64,000 nucleotides of DNA from Brevibacillus sp. SYP-B805 (lineage in GTDB: Bacteria > Bacillota > Bacilli > Brevibacillales > Brevibacillaceae). Where the stretch lies: contig NZ_JAALGD010000001.1 in assembly GCF_011059135.1 (NCBI RefSeq), positions 434,001-498,000 of the forward strand, written 5' to 3'. Each line of letters begins with the position of its first letter. Position 1 is the stretch's first letter. The translations under genes and the position numbers were made by a program. Shown piece after piece: positions 51,809 through 61,487 of the stretch. Under the pieces are notes generated by a model that was not told where the DNA came from, did no database searches, and saw only the letters and a list, made by a program, of their open reading frames with translations.

Positions 51809-52409
51809 GCGCAGTCTATTGTTCGGATTCGGAGCGGGTGTGGCGTTTGCTGCCGGTTTTATGCTGGTCTTTCCCGCTCAGGGGCCGACAGCCTTCTCCT
51901 TGACCAAAGAGCAGCTGCAGGCCGCAGCGGAAGCAAATCAGATGGTGCTCGTACCCAAACAGGAGTATGAAAAATGGCAGCAGCATAAGCAGAGCGAGGC
52001 GCCGGTAACGCCGCCGTCCGCCCCCGGGCAGCCGACAGCCCCCGCTGTGCAGCTACCCTCAGCCGCAGAGCCGTCGCAGCCGCAGGCGCCGGCCGCTCCG
52101 CAACCGCAAAAACCCGCCGGACAGGCACCCGCGACCCATTCTCAGCCGCTAAAGCCCACAGGCCAGCCCCCCACAGCGCCGTCCGCACCCAAGCCGACGG
52201 TCAGCTTTACCGTCAAGCCGGGGATGACAAGCACAGATGTGGCTCGCGGTCTGGTGCAGGCTGGCGTGCTGCCGCCGGACAGCCCCTTTGTGGAGAAGCT
52301 GCGCGAACAGAAGAAGCTGAACCGGATCCGCAGCGGAATCTACACGATTCCCAAAGGCATCCCGGTGGATGAGCTGATCCGCCTGCTGACGACACCGCCC
52401 AAAAGCTGA
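51801..52409 (+). CDS. Membrane protein with MltG-like LysM-type domain, no catalytic domain
   Basis: The product is 202 residues from ATG 51801, overlapping the gene upstream by eight bases. A membrane helix (LLFGFGAGVAFAAGFMLVFP) is followed by a Pro/Gln/Ala-rich spacer (about residues 70-135). The C-terminal part (TVKPGMTSTDVARGLVQAGVLPPDSPFVEKLREQKKLNRIRSGIYTIPKGIPVDELIRLL) matches the LysM-like N-terminal half of MltG/YceG. The rest of the MltG lytic transglycosylase fold is absent. It may be a peptidoglycan-binding partner rather than an enzyme. It is the last gene of the operon; its stop lies within the terminator stem. Confidence 0.75.
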   Translation: MDKRSLLFGFGAGVAFAAGFMLVFPAQGPTAFSLTKEQLQAAAEANQMVLVPKQEYEKWQQHKQSEAPVTPPSAPGQPTAPAVQLPSAAEPSQPQAPAAPQPQKPAGQAPATHSQPLKPTGQPPTAPSAPKPTVSFTVKPGMTSTDVARGLVQAGVLPPDSPFVEKLREQKKLNRIRSGIYTIPKGIPVDELIRLLTTPPKS

Positions 52410-52424
52410 TGGGGCGGTTTTTTG
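52395..52424 (+). terminator. Intrinsic terminator of the fla/che operon
   Basis: The stem ACCGCCC / GGGCGGT is followed by a run of six T. The first arm includes the last codons of the preceding gene. Confidence 0.9.
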
Positions 52425-52610
52425 CTGGCAGCAAGGAACGTGCAAGCGAGAAAGATGGCCCCAACCGACACCGGCAAGGGCCCCCACTCGGCAAAGCGTC
52501 GGCTGCCGCCGGTTGGGTGGAGTGCCAGCTTCCGTCAGCGGGTGATTATTCGGGGGCCCCCGCCGACATCGGCGTAAGCTTAAGTCGGCTGGGTAAATAT
52601 TATTGGTTTC
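52425..52610. other. GC-rich stretch with nested inverted repeats before the rpsB promoter
   Basis: This stretch has several inverted repeats: CCCAACCG at 52460-52467 against CGGTTGGG at 52510-52517, and GGGCCCCC at 52478-52485 against a palindromic GGGGGCCCCC at 52552-52561. No gene is supported. Purpose unknown. Confidence 0.4.
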
Positions 52611-52639
52611 TTGCATTTGCGAATCCTGTGTGTTATATT
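52611..52639 (+). promoter_or_regulatory. Strong sigma-A promoter for rpsB
   Basis: TTGCAT and TATATT have a 17-base spacer. It lies 125 bases before the rpsB ATG, so the transcript has a leader of more than 100 bases. Confidence 0.8.
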
Positions 52640-52644
52640 TTTCT

Positions 52645-52707
52645 TCGGTGTTGAATTCGCACGCCGACCAATTCCGGCAACGGTGCTGCTTCCAGCAGTC
52701 TTGTCGG
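52645..52707 (+). promoter_or_regulatory. Structured rpsB leader, possible ribosomal-protein autoregulatory site
   Basis: Two hairpins can be drawn from the expected transcription start. The first is TCGGTGT (52645-52651) with ACGCCGA (52661-52667). The second is CCGGCAA (52674-52680) with TTGTCGG (52701-52707), which encloses TGCTG-CTTC-CAGCA. G-U pairs keep both closed. A leader of this kind before rpsB might bind S2 to repress its own translation; this is inferred from location and structure only. Confidence 0.5.
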
Positions 52708-52764
52708 GAGATGCGGGCGGCGGAGGTAGGCACAAAAAAACCATGCTGAAGGAGGTGTGAAATT

Positions 52765-53472
52765 ATGGCGGTAATCTCCATGAAACAGCTGCTCGAGGCT
52801 GGTGTTCATTTCGGTCACCAAACTCGCCGCTGGAATCCGAAAATGGCCCGCTATATTTTCACCGAACGTAACGGTATCTACATCATCGACCTGCAAAAGA
52901 CGGTCAAAAAAGTGGAAGAAGCGTACAACTTCGTGCGCGATCTCGCTGCGGCAGGCGGCAAAATGCTGTTTGTCGGCACCAAGAAACAGGCGCAGGAATC
53001 CGTAAAGGAAGAAGCGGAGCGCACTGGCCACTACTACATCAACCAGCGCTGGCTGGGCGGTACGCTGACCAACTTCGCTACCATCAAAAAGCGTACGGCA
53101 CGCCTCGCTGAACTGAAGCGTATGGAAGAGGACGGTACCTTCTCCGTACTGCCGAAAAAAGAAGTGATCAACCTGCGCAAAGAGATGGAGCGCCTGGAGA
53201 AATTCCTGGGCGGTATCGCGAACATGGATAAATTGCCGGACGCCCTGTTTGTGATCGACCCGCGCAAAGAGCGCATCGCGGTTGCAGAAGCGCGCAAGCT
53301 GGGCATCCCGATCGTGGCGATCGTGGACACCAACTGCGATCCGGATGAAGTGGACTACGTCATCCCGGGGAACGACGATGCAATCCGTGCCGTCAAATTG
53401 CTGACCAGCAAGATGGCGGACGCTCTCCTGGAAGGCAGCCAAGGCGGCGAACAAACGACGACGACTGCGTAA
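52765..53472 (+). CDS. rpsB: 30S ribosomal protein S2
   Basis: The product is 235 residues. Typical start [49 protein letters not shown], then [44 protein letters not shown] and [52 protein letters not shown]. The ATG follows AAGGAGGTGTGAAATT, a very strong ribosome site. Paired terminators separate it from tsf. Confidence 0.98.
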   Translation: MAVISMKQLLEAGVHFGHQTRRWNPKMARYIFTERNGIYIIDLQKTVKKVEEAYNFVRDLAAAGGKMLFVGTKKQAQESVKEEAERTGHYYINQRWLGGTLTNFATIKKRTARLAELKRMEEDGTFSVLPKKEVINLRKEMERLEKFLGGIANMDKLPDALFVIDPRKERIAVAEARKLGIPIVAIVDTNCDPDEVDYVIPGNDDAIRAVKLLTSKMADALLEGSQGGEQTTTTA

Positions 53473-53483
53473 GTTCGGTTCTG

Positions 53484-53524
53484 AGGGTGGACTGAGGGTT
53501 TCAGAACCCCGTCCACTCTTTTTT
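53484..53524 (+). terminator. Intrinsic terminator (nested hairpin) after rpsB
   Basis: The outer stem AGGGTGGAC / GTCCACTCT encloses an inner GGGTT / AACCC hairpin and is followed by seven T residues. Confidence 0.8.
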
Positions 53525-53530
53525 AAGGGC

Positions 53531-53568
53531 CCCGCCCGGCGCAGCGGCAGCGATGCCGGGTGGGTTTC
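53531..53568 (+). terminator. Second hairpin in the rpsB-tsf gap
   Basis: The stem CCCGCCCGGC / GCCGGGTGGG (one G-U pair) is followed by TTTCTT. It stands right after the first terminator and before the tsf ribosome site, and may be a partial stop adjusting tsf expression. Confidence 0.6.
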
Positions 53569-53638
53569 TTCACAAGCCGGACCGTTGGCAATATAGACCG
53601 AACCATCCAAAATTCAGATGATCAAGGAGGGCCATTCG

Positions 53639-54526
53639 ATGGCAATCAGTGCACAAGCCGTAAAAGAACTGCGTGAAAGAACCGGTGCCGGTATGATGGA
53701 TTGCAAAAAGGCACTGGAAGAAACCAACGGCGACATGGAAAAAGCGATTGACCTTCTGCGCGAACGTGGTATCGCCAAAGCGGCGAAGAAGGCCGGACGC
53801 ATTGCGGCAGAAGGACTGACCTCTCTGGCGATCCAAGGCAACATCGCGTCGATCGTCGAAGTAAACTGCGAAACCGACTTCGTGGCGAAGAATCCGGAGT
53901 TCCAGGCACTGGTGAAAGACATCGCGGAGCATGTGGTGAGCCAACGCCCTGCCACCCTGGAAGAAGCGCTCCAGCAGCCGTTCAAGGGTGCGGGTGAAAC
54001 CCTCTCCCACGTGATCAGCGAAAAGATTGCCACCATCGGGGAAAACATTTCGCTCCGCCGTTTCGCCGTATTGGAGAAATCCGACAATGGCGTGTTCGGC
54101 GCTTATCTGCACATGGGCGGAAAAATCGGCGTGCTCGTGGTGCTGGAAGGAACCAAGGACGAGAGCCTGGCGAAAGACCTGGGCATGCATGCCGCAGCGT
54201 CCAACCCGCGTTTCATCGATCGCAGCGAAGTGTCCGCCGAAGAGATCGAGCGTGAACGGGAAGTATTGAAAAACCAAGCGCTGGCGGAAGGCAAACCGGC
54301 CAACATCGTGGAGAAGATGGTGGAAGGCCGCCTCGGCAAATACTACGAAGAGTACTGCTTCGTTGAACAACCGTTCGTCAAGGATCCGGACAAGAAAGTG
54401 GCTGCCCTGCTGAAAGATGCCGGCGCAACGCTGAAAGCGTTCGTTCGTTTCCAAGTGGGCGAAGGCATCGAAAAGAAACAGGAAGATTTTGCCGCGGAAG
54501 TCATGGCGCAAGTGAATAAGCAATAA
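53639..54526 (+). CDS. tsf: Elongation factor Ts
   Basis: The product is 295 residues. EF-Ts exchanges GDP for GTP on EF-Tu. N-terminal UBA-like domain: [54 protein letters not shown]; then [28 protein letters not shown] with the EF-Tu contacting TDFV. The full-length Bacillus form. I start at ATG 53639, behind AAGGAGGGCCATTCG. Confidence 0.98.
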   Translation: MAISAQAVKELRERTGAGMMDCKKALEETNGDMEKAIDLLRERGIAKAAKKAGRIAAEGLTSLAIQGNIASIVEVNCETDFVAKNPEFQALVKDIAEHVVSQRPATLEEALQQPFKGAGETLSHVISEKIATIGENISLRRFAVLEKSDNGVFGAYLHMGGKIGVLVVLEGTKDESLAKDLGMHAAASNPRFIDRSEVSAEEIEREREVLKNQALAEGKPANIVEKMVEGRLGKYYEEYCFVEQPFVKDPDKKVAALLKDAGATLKAFVRFQVGEGIEKKQEDFAAEVMAQVNKQ

Positions 54527-54531
54527 CGAAC

Positions 54532-54562
54532 AATAGGGAACACCGGCGTGTTCCCTATTTTT
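54532..54562 (+). terminator. Intrinsic terminator after tsf
   Basis: The stem AATAGGGAACAC / GTGTTCCCTATT is followed by TTTAAAAAA; the T-tract is short but the stem is very strong. Confidence 0.82.
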
Positions 54563-54581
54563 AAAAAAAGAGAGAAGATAG

Positions 54582-55328
<747 letters not shown>

Positions 55329-55331
55329 CGC

Positions 55332-55889
55332 ATGCCGCAAACCGTGTTGAAAGATATGGAAGAACGCATGGCAAAAGCGATCGCAACCTTGAAAAAAGAT
55401 CTGGCAACGCTCCGTGCCGGCCGCGCCAACCCGGCCATGCTGGATAAAGTGGTGGTGGATTACTACGGAACCCCGACGCCGGTCAGCCAGCTGGCAAACA
55501 TCAACGCGCCGGAACCCCGCCTGCTGCAAATCCAGCCGTGGGACAAATCGGCGCTGAAGGAGATCGAACGCGCCATCCAGCAATCCGACCTCGGATTGAC
55601 GCCAAGCAACGATGGCAGCATCATTCGGATTGTGATTCCTCCGCTTACCGAAGAGCGCCGCAAGGAATTGGTAAAAGTGGCAGGCAAGAGCGGGGAAGAG
55701 GCGAAAGTGGCGATCCGCAACATCAGACGGGATGCCAACGATGAGATCAAGAAACTGGAAAAAGCGGGCTCCATTTCGGAAGACGAGTCCCGCCGCTACC
55801 AGGAAACGATCCAAAAGACGACGGACAAGTATATTGCCGACGTTGACAAGATTGTGAAAGAGAAAGAAAAAGATATCCTTGAAGTGTAA
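55332..55889 (+). CDS. frr: Ribosome recycling factor
   Basis: The product is 185 residues, with the long three-helix bundle and the tRNA-like shape. Pattern: [104 protein letters not shown] splits post-termination ribosomes with EF-G. A GC-rich hairpin follows the gene. Confidence 0.98.
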   Translation: MPQTVLKDMEERMAKAIATLKKDLATLRAGRANPAMLDKVVVDYYGTPTPVSQLANINAPEPRLLQIQPWDKSALKEIERAIQQSDLGLTPSNDGSIIRIVIPPLTEERRKELVKVAGKSGEEAKVAIRNIRRDANDEIKKLEKAGSISEDESRRYQETIQKTTDKYIADVDKIVKEKEKDILEV

Positions 55890-55915
55890 CAACGGATGGA
55901 CACGGTGCTTGGAAT

Positions 55916-55933
55916 CCCCCTCGGCTGAGGGGG
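55916..55933 (+). other. Short GC-rich hairpin between frr and uppS
   Basis: The perfect stem CCCCCTC / GAGGGGG has a GGCT loop and no T-tract. It lies 26 bases after frr and shortly before the uppS start, so it may tune translation or protect mRNA. Confidence 0.5.
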
Positions 55934-55970
55934 TATTATGTCTATATCTCGCTTTCTGGGGGAAAGCTTT

Positions 55971-56735
55971 ATGTTAGAACAGCTCACGCAAATGTTTACG
56001 CGCAAGTCAAAGCAAGCGGCGGCCATTGAGGCATCCAGCGATATACCCGTGCATGTGGCCGTCATCATGGATGGAAACGGCCGTTGGGCCAAAATGCGCA
56101 ACTTGCCGCGGATTGCCGGCCACCGTGCGGGAATGAAAGCGGTCAAGGAGATCGTCAAGGCGGCCGATGCCATCGGCGTCAAATACATGACGATGTACGC
56201 GTTTTCGACCGAGAACTGGAAGCGTCCGCAGGAAGAAGTGGATTTTCTGATGAAGCTTCCCCAGGAATTTTTGTCGACAGAATTGGATGAATTAATCGAA
56301 CGGAATGTTTGTCTGAAAATGCTGGGCAGCAAGGATGAGCTGCCTTCTCATACATTGGAAGCGCTGGAGATCGCCGAAGAGAAGACCAAGGGCAACACCG
56401 GCTTGCAGTTGAACTTTGCGTTGAATTACGGCAGCCGGAAGGAAATGATCCATGCCATGCAGGAGCTGGCCCGCAAAGTGCAGGCAGGCGAGCTGCAGCC
56501 GGAAGAGATCGACGAAGCAGCGGTTGCGCGCCATCTGTATACGCGCGACATTCCGGAACCGGATCTGATGATTCGCACCAGCGGCGAGATTCGGTTGAGC
56601 AACTTCATGCTGTGGCAGTTGGCCTACACCGAATTGTGGTTTACCGATGTCTTGTGGCCGGATTTTACCAAAGAGCATTTTTACCAGGCTATTGCTGAAT
56701 ACCAGGGCCGCGGTCGCCGATACGGGGCGGTTTGA
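55971..56735 (+). CDS. uppS: Undecaprenyl diphosphate synthase
   Basis: The product is 254 residues, a cis-prenyltransferase making the C55 lipid carrier for wall synthesis. Signature: IMDGNGRWA with Asp34, LPRIAGHRAGMKAVKEIVKAAD, and FALNYGSRKEMIHAM; C-terminal LMIRTSGEIRLSNFMLWQLAYTELWFTDVLWPDF. I start at ATG 55971, behind GGGGGAAAGCTTT; an in-frame ATG 11 codons upstream has no proper site. Confidence 0.96.
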   Translation: MLEQLTQMFTRKSKQAAAIEASSDIPVHVAVIMDGNGRWAKMRNLPRIAGHRAGMKAVKEIVKAADAIGVKYMTMYAFSTENWKRPQEEVDFLMKLPQEFLSTELDELIERNVCLKMLGSKDELPSHTLEALEIAEEKTKGNTGLQLNFALNYGSRKEMIHAMQELARKVQAGELQPEEIDEAAVARHLYTRDIPEPDLMIRTSGEIRLSNFMLWQLAYTELWFTDVLWPDFTKEHFYQAIAEYQGRGRRYGAV

Positions 56736-56755
56736 GCCGAAGAGGTGGAAAACAG

Positions 56756-57544
56756 TTGAAGCAGCGCATCGTCACTGGTGTAGTAGGGGGTATCCTCTTC
56801 CTGTTTCTCGTGTATGTGGGAAATGTGTGGTACTCGTTGCTACTTCTTTTATTAGCATTGCTGGGTCTGTATGAATTTTTGCAGATGGCAGGAATCAGGG
56901 TGTTCTCCTTGCCGGGCATCCTGGGGTATGCACTGATGCTGAGCATCCTGTGGCCGCAGCTATTTTTCCTGCCGCAGCGAGAAAGCATGTTTACGCTTGT
57001 GTTGATGCCCGTTACCATCCTGCTGCTGCTCTATTCCGTTTTTCGGAAGAACAAATTTCACGTTGAACATGCCGCCCTGACCATTTTAGGGGCGTTATAC
57101 ATAGGATACGGTTTTTTCTTTATGGCGCTGGCTCGCCATGTGGCGGAGAACGGCTTTTTCCTGACGATCCTGGTCTTTTTGGGGATCTGGGCGACGGACT
57201 CCGGGGCCTACTTTGTCGGCAAGGCGGTCGGCAGACGGAAGCTTTGGCCGGAGATCAGTCCGAATAAAACCGTGGAAGGGTCGATCGGCGGGCTTGTGGC
57301 GGCTGTCCTCGTCGTGCTGGCTGCCAACGGGGTGTTGGGAGCCTTTCCTGTTACGCACGCGCTGATCCTCGCCCTGGTATCGGGTGTGACCGGACAAGCA
57401 GGGGATTTGATTGAATCCGCCTTGAAACGCCATTTTGGCGTCAAGGACTCCGGGAAAATCCTGCCGGGCCATGGCGGCGTGCTGGATCGTACGGACAGCT
57501 GGCTGATCGTGTTCCCCATTTTGCATCTGATGGGCATTATCTGA
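56756..57544 (+). CDS. cdsA: Phosphatidate cytidylyltransferase
   Basis: The product is 262 residues starting with TTG 56756 ([15 protein letters not shown]..), seven bases after AGAGGTGG. Seven or eight membrane helices. CDP-diacylglycerol synthase signature near the end: [41 protein letters not shown], containing the conserved Asp-rich catalytic region. It produces CDP-diacylglycerol for all phospholipids. Confidence 0.96.
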   Translation: MKQRIVTGVVGGILFLFLVYVGNVWYSLLLLLLALLGLYEFLQMAGIRVFSLPGILGYALMLSILWPQLFFLPQRESMFTLVLMPVTILLLLYSVFRKNKFHVEHAALTILGALYIGYGFFFMALARHVAENGFFLTILVFLGIWATDSGAYFVGKAVGRRKLWPEISPNKTVEGSIGGLVAAVLVVLAANGVLGAFPVTHALILALVSGVTGQAGDLIESALKRHFGVKDSGKILPGHGGVLDRTDSWLIVFPILHLMGII

Positions 57545-57582
57545 TGATTCGGCTTGGAAAGGAAAGGGAGAGGATGAGCCAG

Positions 57583-58731
57583 ATGAAGAAAATCGCGCTG
57601 CTCGGTTCGACCGGCTCCATCGGCAAAAGCACGCTGGAAGTGGTGGCCCAGCATCCCGACGCGTTTCAGGTTGTGGCCATGGCGGCAGGCACCAATGTCG
57701 GCCTGTTGGCGGAACAGGTCAAACAATACCGGCCGGAGCTGGTCTCGGTCGGCACCGCAGAAGCCGCTGCCGAGCTGCAGGATCTGCTGGGAGCGGAACA
57801 AAAGCCCCAGATCGTGTATGGAGAGGAAGGGCTGCTTGCGGTTGCCACCCATGCGAATGCCAGTTTCGTGATGACGGCCATTGTGGGCAGCGTGGGGGTT
57901 GCTCCTACGCTGGCAGCGATTGAAGCCGGCAAGACGATCGGCCTTGCCAACAAGGAGACGCTGGTGAGCGCCGGCCATCTCGTCATGAAAGCGGCCAAAG
58001 AGAAGGGCGTGGCCATCATTCCCGTTGACAGCGAACACTCCGCCATTTTTCAGTGTTTGCAGGGAGAGCGCAGGGAGGACGTGGCTCGCATCATTCTGAC
58101 GGCTTCCGGCGGCTCGTTTCGCCACCTGCGGCGCGAGGAACTGACCGGGGTGACTGTGGCGGATGCCCTGAAGCATCCCAATTGGAGCATGGGGGCCAAA
58201 ATCACCATCGATTCGGCGACGATGATGAACAAAGGCTTCGAGGTCATTGAAGCCCACTGGCTGTTTGATCTGCCCTATGAGCAAATTGAATGTGTTCTTC
58301 ATTATGAAAGTATCATACATTCTATGGTAGAATATAAAGACAGGGCGGTATTGGCCCAATTGGGCACACCGGATATGAAGGTACCGATCCAGTATGCGCT
58401 GAGTTATCCGCACCGCATGCCGCTCGCAACACCGCCGCTTGATCTGATCAAGTGCGGTGCCCTTCATTTTGCCCGGATGGATTTTGAACGCTATCCGCTG
58501 CTGCGCCTGGCCTATGCGTGCGGCAAGCAGGGGGGGACGCTGCCCGCTGTCCTCAATGCCGCCAATGAGGTGGCCGTGGCCCGTTTCCTGCGCGGAGAGA
58601 TCGGCTTTCTCGACATCGAACGCATTGTGGAGCGCGTCTGCGACACCCATGCGGTCATCGCCGACCCCTCGCTCGAAGCGATACAGGCTGCGGATGCGTG
58701 GGCACGGCAAGAAGCGCTCTCCGCCTGGTAA
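57583..58731 (+). CDS. dxr: 1-deoxy-D-xylulose 5-phosphate reductoisomerase
   Basis: The product is 382 residues (a second possible start, ATG 57574, is three codons upstream). NADPH-binding: [23 protein letters not shown]. Metal and substrate motifs: [30 protein letters not shown] and TASGGSFR; also [31 protein letters not shown]. It commits DXP to the MEP isoprenoid pathway, supplying IspG (encoded downstream) and finally UppS. Confidence 0.96.
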   Translation: MKKIALLGSTGSIGKSTLEVVAQHPDAFQVVAMAAGTNVGLLAEQVKQYRPELVSVGTAEAAAELQDLLGAEQKPQIVYGEEGLLAVATHANASFVMTAIVGSVGVAPTLAAIEAGKTIGLANKETLVSAGHLVMKAAKEKGVAIIPVDSEHSAIFQCLQGERREDVARIILTASGGSFRHLRREELTGVTVADALKHPNWSMGAKITIDSATMMNKGFEVIEAHWLFDLPYEQIECVLHYESIIHSMVEYKDRAVLAQLGTPDMKVPIQYALSYPHRMPLATPPLDLIKCGALHFARMDFERYPLLRLAYACGKQGGTLPAVLNAANEVAVARFLRGEIGFLDIERIVERVCDTHAVIADPSLEAIQAADAWARQEALSAW

Positions 58732-58783
58732 GTCAGCGTAATGCCCGAAACAAACAGTCTGGTAGGAAAGGTGGCTAAACTCC

Positions 58784-60049
58784 TTGCCATTAGCTCTGGA
58801 TTCGCTTGAATCGATTCTTGCGATCATCGTTGTGTTCGGTTTGCTTGTGTTTGTCCATGAACTGGGCCATTTTCTCCTGGCCAAACGGGCCGGCATCCTT
58901 TGTCGGGAATTCGCGCTGGGGATGGGGCCGAAGATCTTCCGCGTCAAGCGCGGGGAGACGGAGTATACCCTGCGATTGCTGCCCATCGGCGGCCTGGTGC
59001 GGATGGCGGGGGAAGATCCGGAACTGGACATGCTGAAACCGCATATGGAGGTTGCCGTGGAATGCGACCCGGCGGGCAGAGTGACGCGCATTCTGCTGGA
59101 TGGCAAAGGGGCATCCCAGCCGTCCTTGCTTGCGGGAACGATCGTCCGCTATGACCTGGAACAGCAGCTGACGCTTACCCTGGAAACCAATGGGGAACAG
59201 CGCACATTGCCGGTCCATCCGAGGGCGCAGCTGGTGAAAGGGGACCAGGAAGTGCAGATCGCTCCCCTTAACCGCCAATTCAAGGGAAAGACGATTCCGC
59301 AGCGTTTCTGGACAATTTTTGCCGGTCCCGCCGCCAACTTCCTGCTGGCCTTCCTGTTGTTTGCCTCCATCGGCATGCTCTACGGCGTTCCCAGCAACGA
59401 AGCCCGAATCGGCGAGGTTCCCGCAGGCGGTCCGGCGGCTGTGGCCGGCTTGCAGCAGGGAGACCGGGTCCTCTCCATTGAAGGGAAGCCGACAACCACC
59501 TGGAAGGATATCGTCGAGATCGTCAGCGTGTCGCCGGGCAAAACCCTCACGTTTGTCGTGGAGCGCGAGGGCGAACGGAAAACGATCCCGGTAAAAGTGG
59601 CCAATGAGGGAAATGAAGGCAAGATCAAGGTGTACAATCCGGTGACCTATTCGCCGTGGGCCGCGGTAAAATACGGCGCAGTATCCACCTATCAATTTAC
59701 CGTGATGATGCTGACCGGATTGGTGCAGCTGTTTACCGGCCATGTCGGTCTTGATCAGTTGAGCGGCCCCGCCGGCATCTTCATCATGACGGGCGAGTTT
59801 GCCCAGCAGGGGCTGGCGATCCTGATGAAGTGGGCGGCGGTGCTCAGCATCAACCTGGGGCTCTTTAACCTGCTGCCGCTGCCGGCGCTGGATGGCGGAC
59901 GGCTGGCGTTCCTGTTCGTGGAGGCCCTGCGCGGACGCCCGGTCGACCCGCACAAGGAAGGGATGGTTCACTTCCTCGGCTTCGCGTTTTTGATGCTGTT
60001 GATTCTGGTTGTAACGTGGAACGATTTGCAGCGGTTTATCTTTAACTGA
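58784..60049 (+). CDS. rseP: Site-2 zinc metalloprotease RseP (RasP)
   Basis: The product is 421 residues, from TTG 58784. HELGH zinc site at residues 25-29 (VFVHELGHFLLAKRAG). One PDZ domain (about 195-270, VPAGGPAAVAGLQQGDRVLSIEGKPT). The third zinc ligand lies in LPLPALDGGRL near 370. Several membrane helices surround the active site. RasP cleaves membrane-spanning regulators such as RsiW and cell-division proteins. The start codon choice is weak: the site is AGGAAAGGTGG about ten bases ahead. Confidence 0.94.
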   Translation: MPLALDSLESILAIIVVFGLLVFVHELGHFLLAKRAGILCREFALGMGPKIFRVKRGETEYTLRLLPIGGLVRMAGEDPELDMLKPHMEVAVECDPAGRVTRILLDGKGASQPSLLAGTIVRYDLEQQLTLTLETNGEQRTLPVHPRAQLVKGDQEVQIAPLNRQFKGKTIPQRFWTIFAGPAANFLLAFLLFASIGMLYGVPSNEARIGEVPAGGPAAVAGLQQGDRVLSIEGKPTTTWKDIVEIVSVSPGKTLTFVVEREGERKTIPVKVANEGNEGKIKVYNPVTYSPWAAVKYGAVSTYQFTVMMLTGLVQLFTGHVGLDQLSGPAGIFIMTGEFAQQGLAILMKWAAVLSINLGLFNLLPLPALDGGRLAFLFVEALRGRPVDPHKEGMVHFLGFAFLMLLILVVTWNDLQRFIFN

Positions 60050-60104
60050 AGCGTGACGGACGATTCGCCGTTTGGGTGAAATAGTCAAAGGATGGTGCCA
60101 AACA

Positions 60105-61163
60105 ATGTATAAACGTGAGGAGACGAAACCGGTATTTGTGGGAGGCGTGCAGATCGGCGGGCAAAAAAGCGTGGTCATCCAGTCCATGACGACAACGGAC
60201 ACCCGCGATGTGGAAGGAACCCTGGCCCAGATCCAGAGCCTGTATGAAGCAGGATGCCAGATCGTGCGGCTGGCCGTCATCAACGAGGATGCCGCGCGGG
60301 CGATCAAGCAGATCAAGGCGCGTTCCCCGCTGCCGCTGGTGGCGGACATCCACTTCGATTACAGGCTGGCGTTGATCGCCCTGGAAAGCGGCATCGACAA
60401 GATCCGGATCAATCCGGGCAACATCGGTTCCAGGGAAAAGACGAAAGCGGTCGTGGAAGCGTGCCGGGAGCGGAATGTGCCGATCCGCATCGGGGTTAAC
60501 TCCGGTTCCGTCGAAAAACGGCTGCTGGAAAAATACGGGTATCCCAGCCCGGAAGCGATTGTGGAAAGCGCGATCGATCACGTCGAGATTCTGGAAGATC
60601 TGGATTATACCAATATCGTGATTTCGCTGAAGTCCTCCGATGTGCCGACGATGATCCAAACCTATTCCCTCATGGCGCAGAAGCGGAATTATCCGCTGCA
60701 CGTGGGCGTCACGGAAGCGGGGACCGCATTCTCCGGCGGCATCAAGTCGGCCGTGGGAATCGGGACGGTGCTTTCCATGGGGATCGGGGATACCATCCGG
60801 GTATCGCTGACGGCCGATCCGGTGGAGGAGATCAAGGTTGCCAAGCAGATTCTGCGCAGCCTGGATATCGTCAACAACGATCCCGTGGTGATCGCGTGCC
60901 CGTCCTGCGGCCGCTGTGCGATTGATTTGATCGGCCTGGCGACCAAGGTAGAGGATGCGGTTGCCAACCTGAAAACCCCGCTGAAAATCGCCGTGATGGG
61001 CTGTGCCGTCAACGGTCCGGGCGAGGCGCGGGAAGCCGATGTCGGCGTGGCCGGCGGAAACGGCGAGGGCTTGATTTTCCGCAATGGCGAAATCGTGCGC
61101 AAGGTGAAGGAGCACGAGCTGTTTGATGAATTGATGAAAGAGATTCATTCCATGGTGAAATAG
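60105..61163 (+). CDS. ispG: 4-hydroxy-3-methylbut-2-en-1-yl diphosphate synthase
   Basis: The product is 352 residues. IspG reduces MEcPP in the MEP pathway using a [4Fe-4S] cluster. N-terminal: [30 protein letters not shown]-barrel body with [28 protein letters not shown] and [20 protein letters not shown]. Cluster ligands are in IACPSCGRC and [21 protein letters not shown]. The gene order rseP-ispG is common in Brevibacillus-like genomes; in B. subtilis ispG lies elsewhere. Confidence 0.96.
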   Translation: MYKREETKPVFVGGVQIGGQKSVVIQSMTTTDTRDVEGTLAQIQSLYEAGCQIVRLAVINEDAARAIKQIKARSPLPLVADIHFDYRLALIALESGIDKIRINPGNIGSREKTKAVVEACRERNVPIRIGVNSGSVEKRLLEKYGYPSPEAIVESAIDHVEILEDLDYTNIVISLKSSDVPTMIQTYSLMAQKRNYPLHVGVTEAGTAFSGGIKSAVGIGTVLSMGIGDTIRVSLTADPVEEIKVAKQILRSLDIVNNDPVVIACPSCGRCAIDLIGLATKVEDAVANLKTPLKIAVMGCAVNGPGEAREADVGVAGGNGEGLIFRNGEIVRKVKEHELFDELMKEIHSMVK

Positions 61164-61487
61164 CCGGGGAAATCGTGGTCACCAGTCGGGCCTTTGATGG
61201 ACATGCGCGACCGGTTTGTCCTAGATCGACGTTTGTCCAGCAGGAATTGGCTCGGAAGCTGTCGAACTATACGGAGGTACTCCTGAGTGGGTACCTCTTT
61301 TGTTTTCGACGCGATCGACACAGCGATCGGCTGCAGGCGCAGCATCGGGTAGGCGCCGACACCTGGGGGCCAGGGTACTTTTGCCGGGCAGCCGCCCGCA
61401 CCGGGTCTGGACCCGACAGGTTTGCTGGCGAAGCTGCCGCCGATTCGGTGAGCATACAGACGGACGGGGAATGGAGGGGATTTCAGG
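61164..61487. other. Unexplained 324-base gap between ispG and polC
   Basis: This interval contains an intrinsic terminator for ispG (61274-61305) and then about 180 bases of GC-rich sequence with small palindromes, for example CGGGTC-TG-GACCCG at 61402-61415. No open gene with a ribosome site was found. No T-box or other leader known to me was recognised. proS, usually at this place in Bacillales, is absent. Confidence 0.45.
61274..61305 (+). terminator. Intrinsic terminator after ispG
   Basis: The stem GAGGTAC / GTACCTC has a ten-base loop and is followed by TTTTGTTTTC. It lies about 110 bases after the stop, which is far for a simple terminator and might be part of a leader for polC. Confidence 0.6.

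Noticed and set aside
52409-52654. Short plus-strand open frame in the rpsB upstream region
   Set aside because: No ribosome site; it runs across the terminator, inverted repeats and the rpsB promoter.
61164-61487. Possible T-box leader before polC
   Set aside because: The conserved T-box sequence of the antiterminator (AGGGTGG-ACCGCG type) is absent, and no aminoacyl-tRNA synthetase gene follows.
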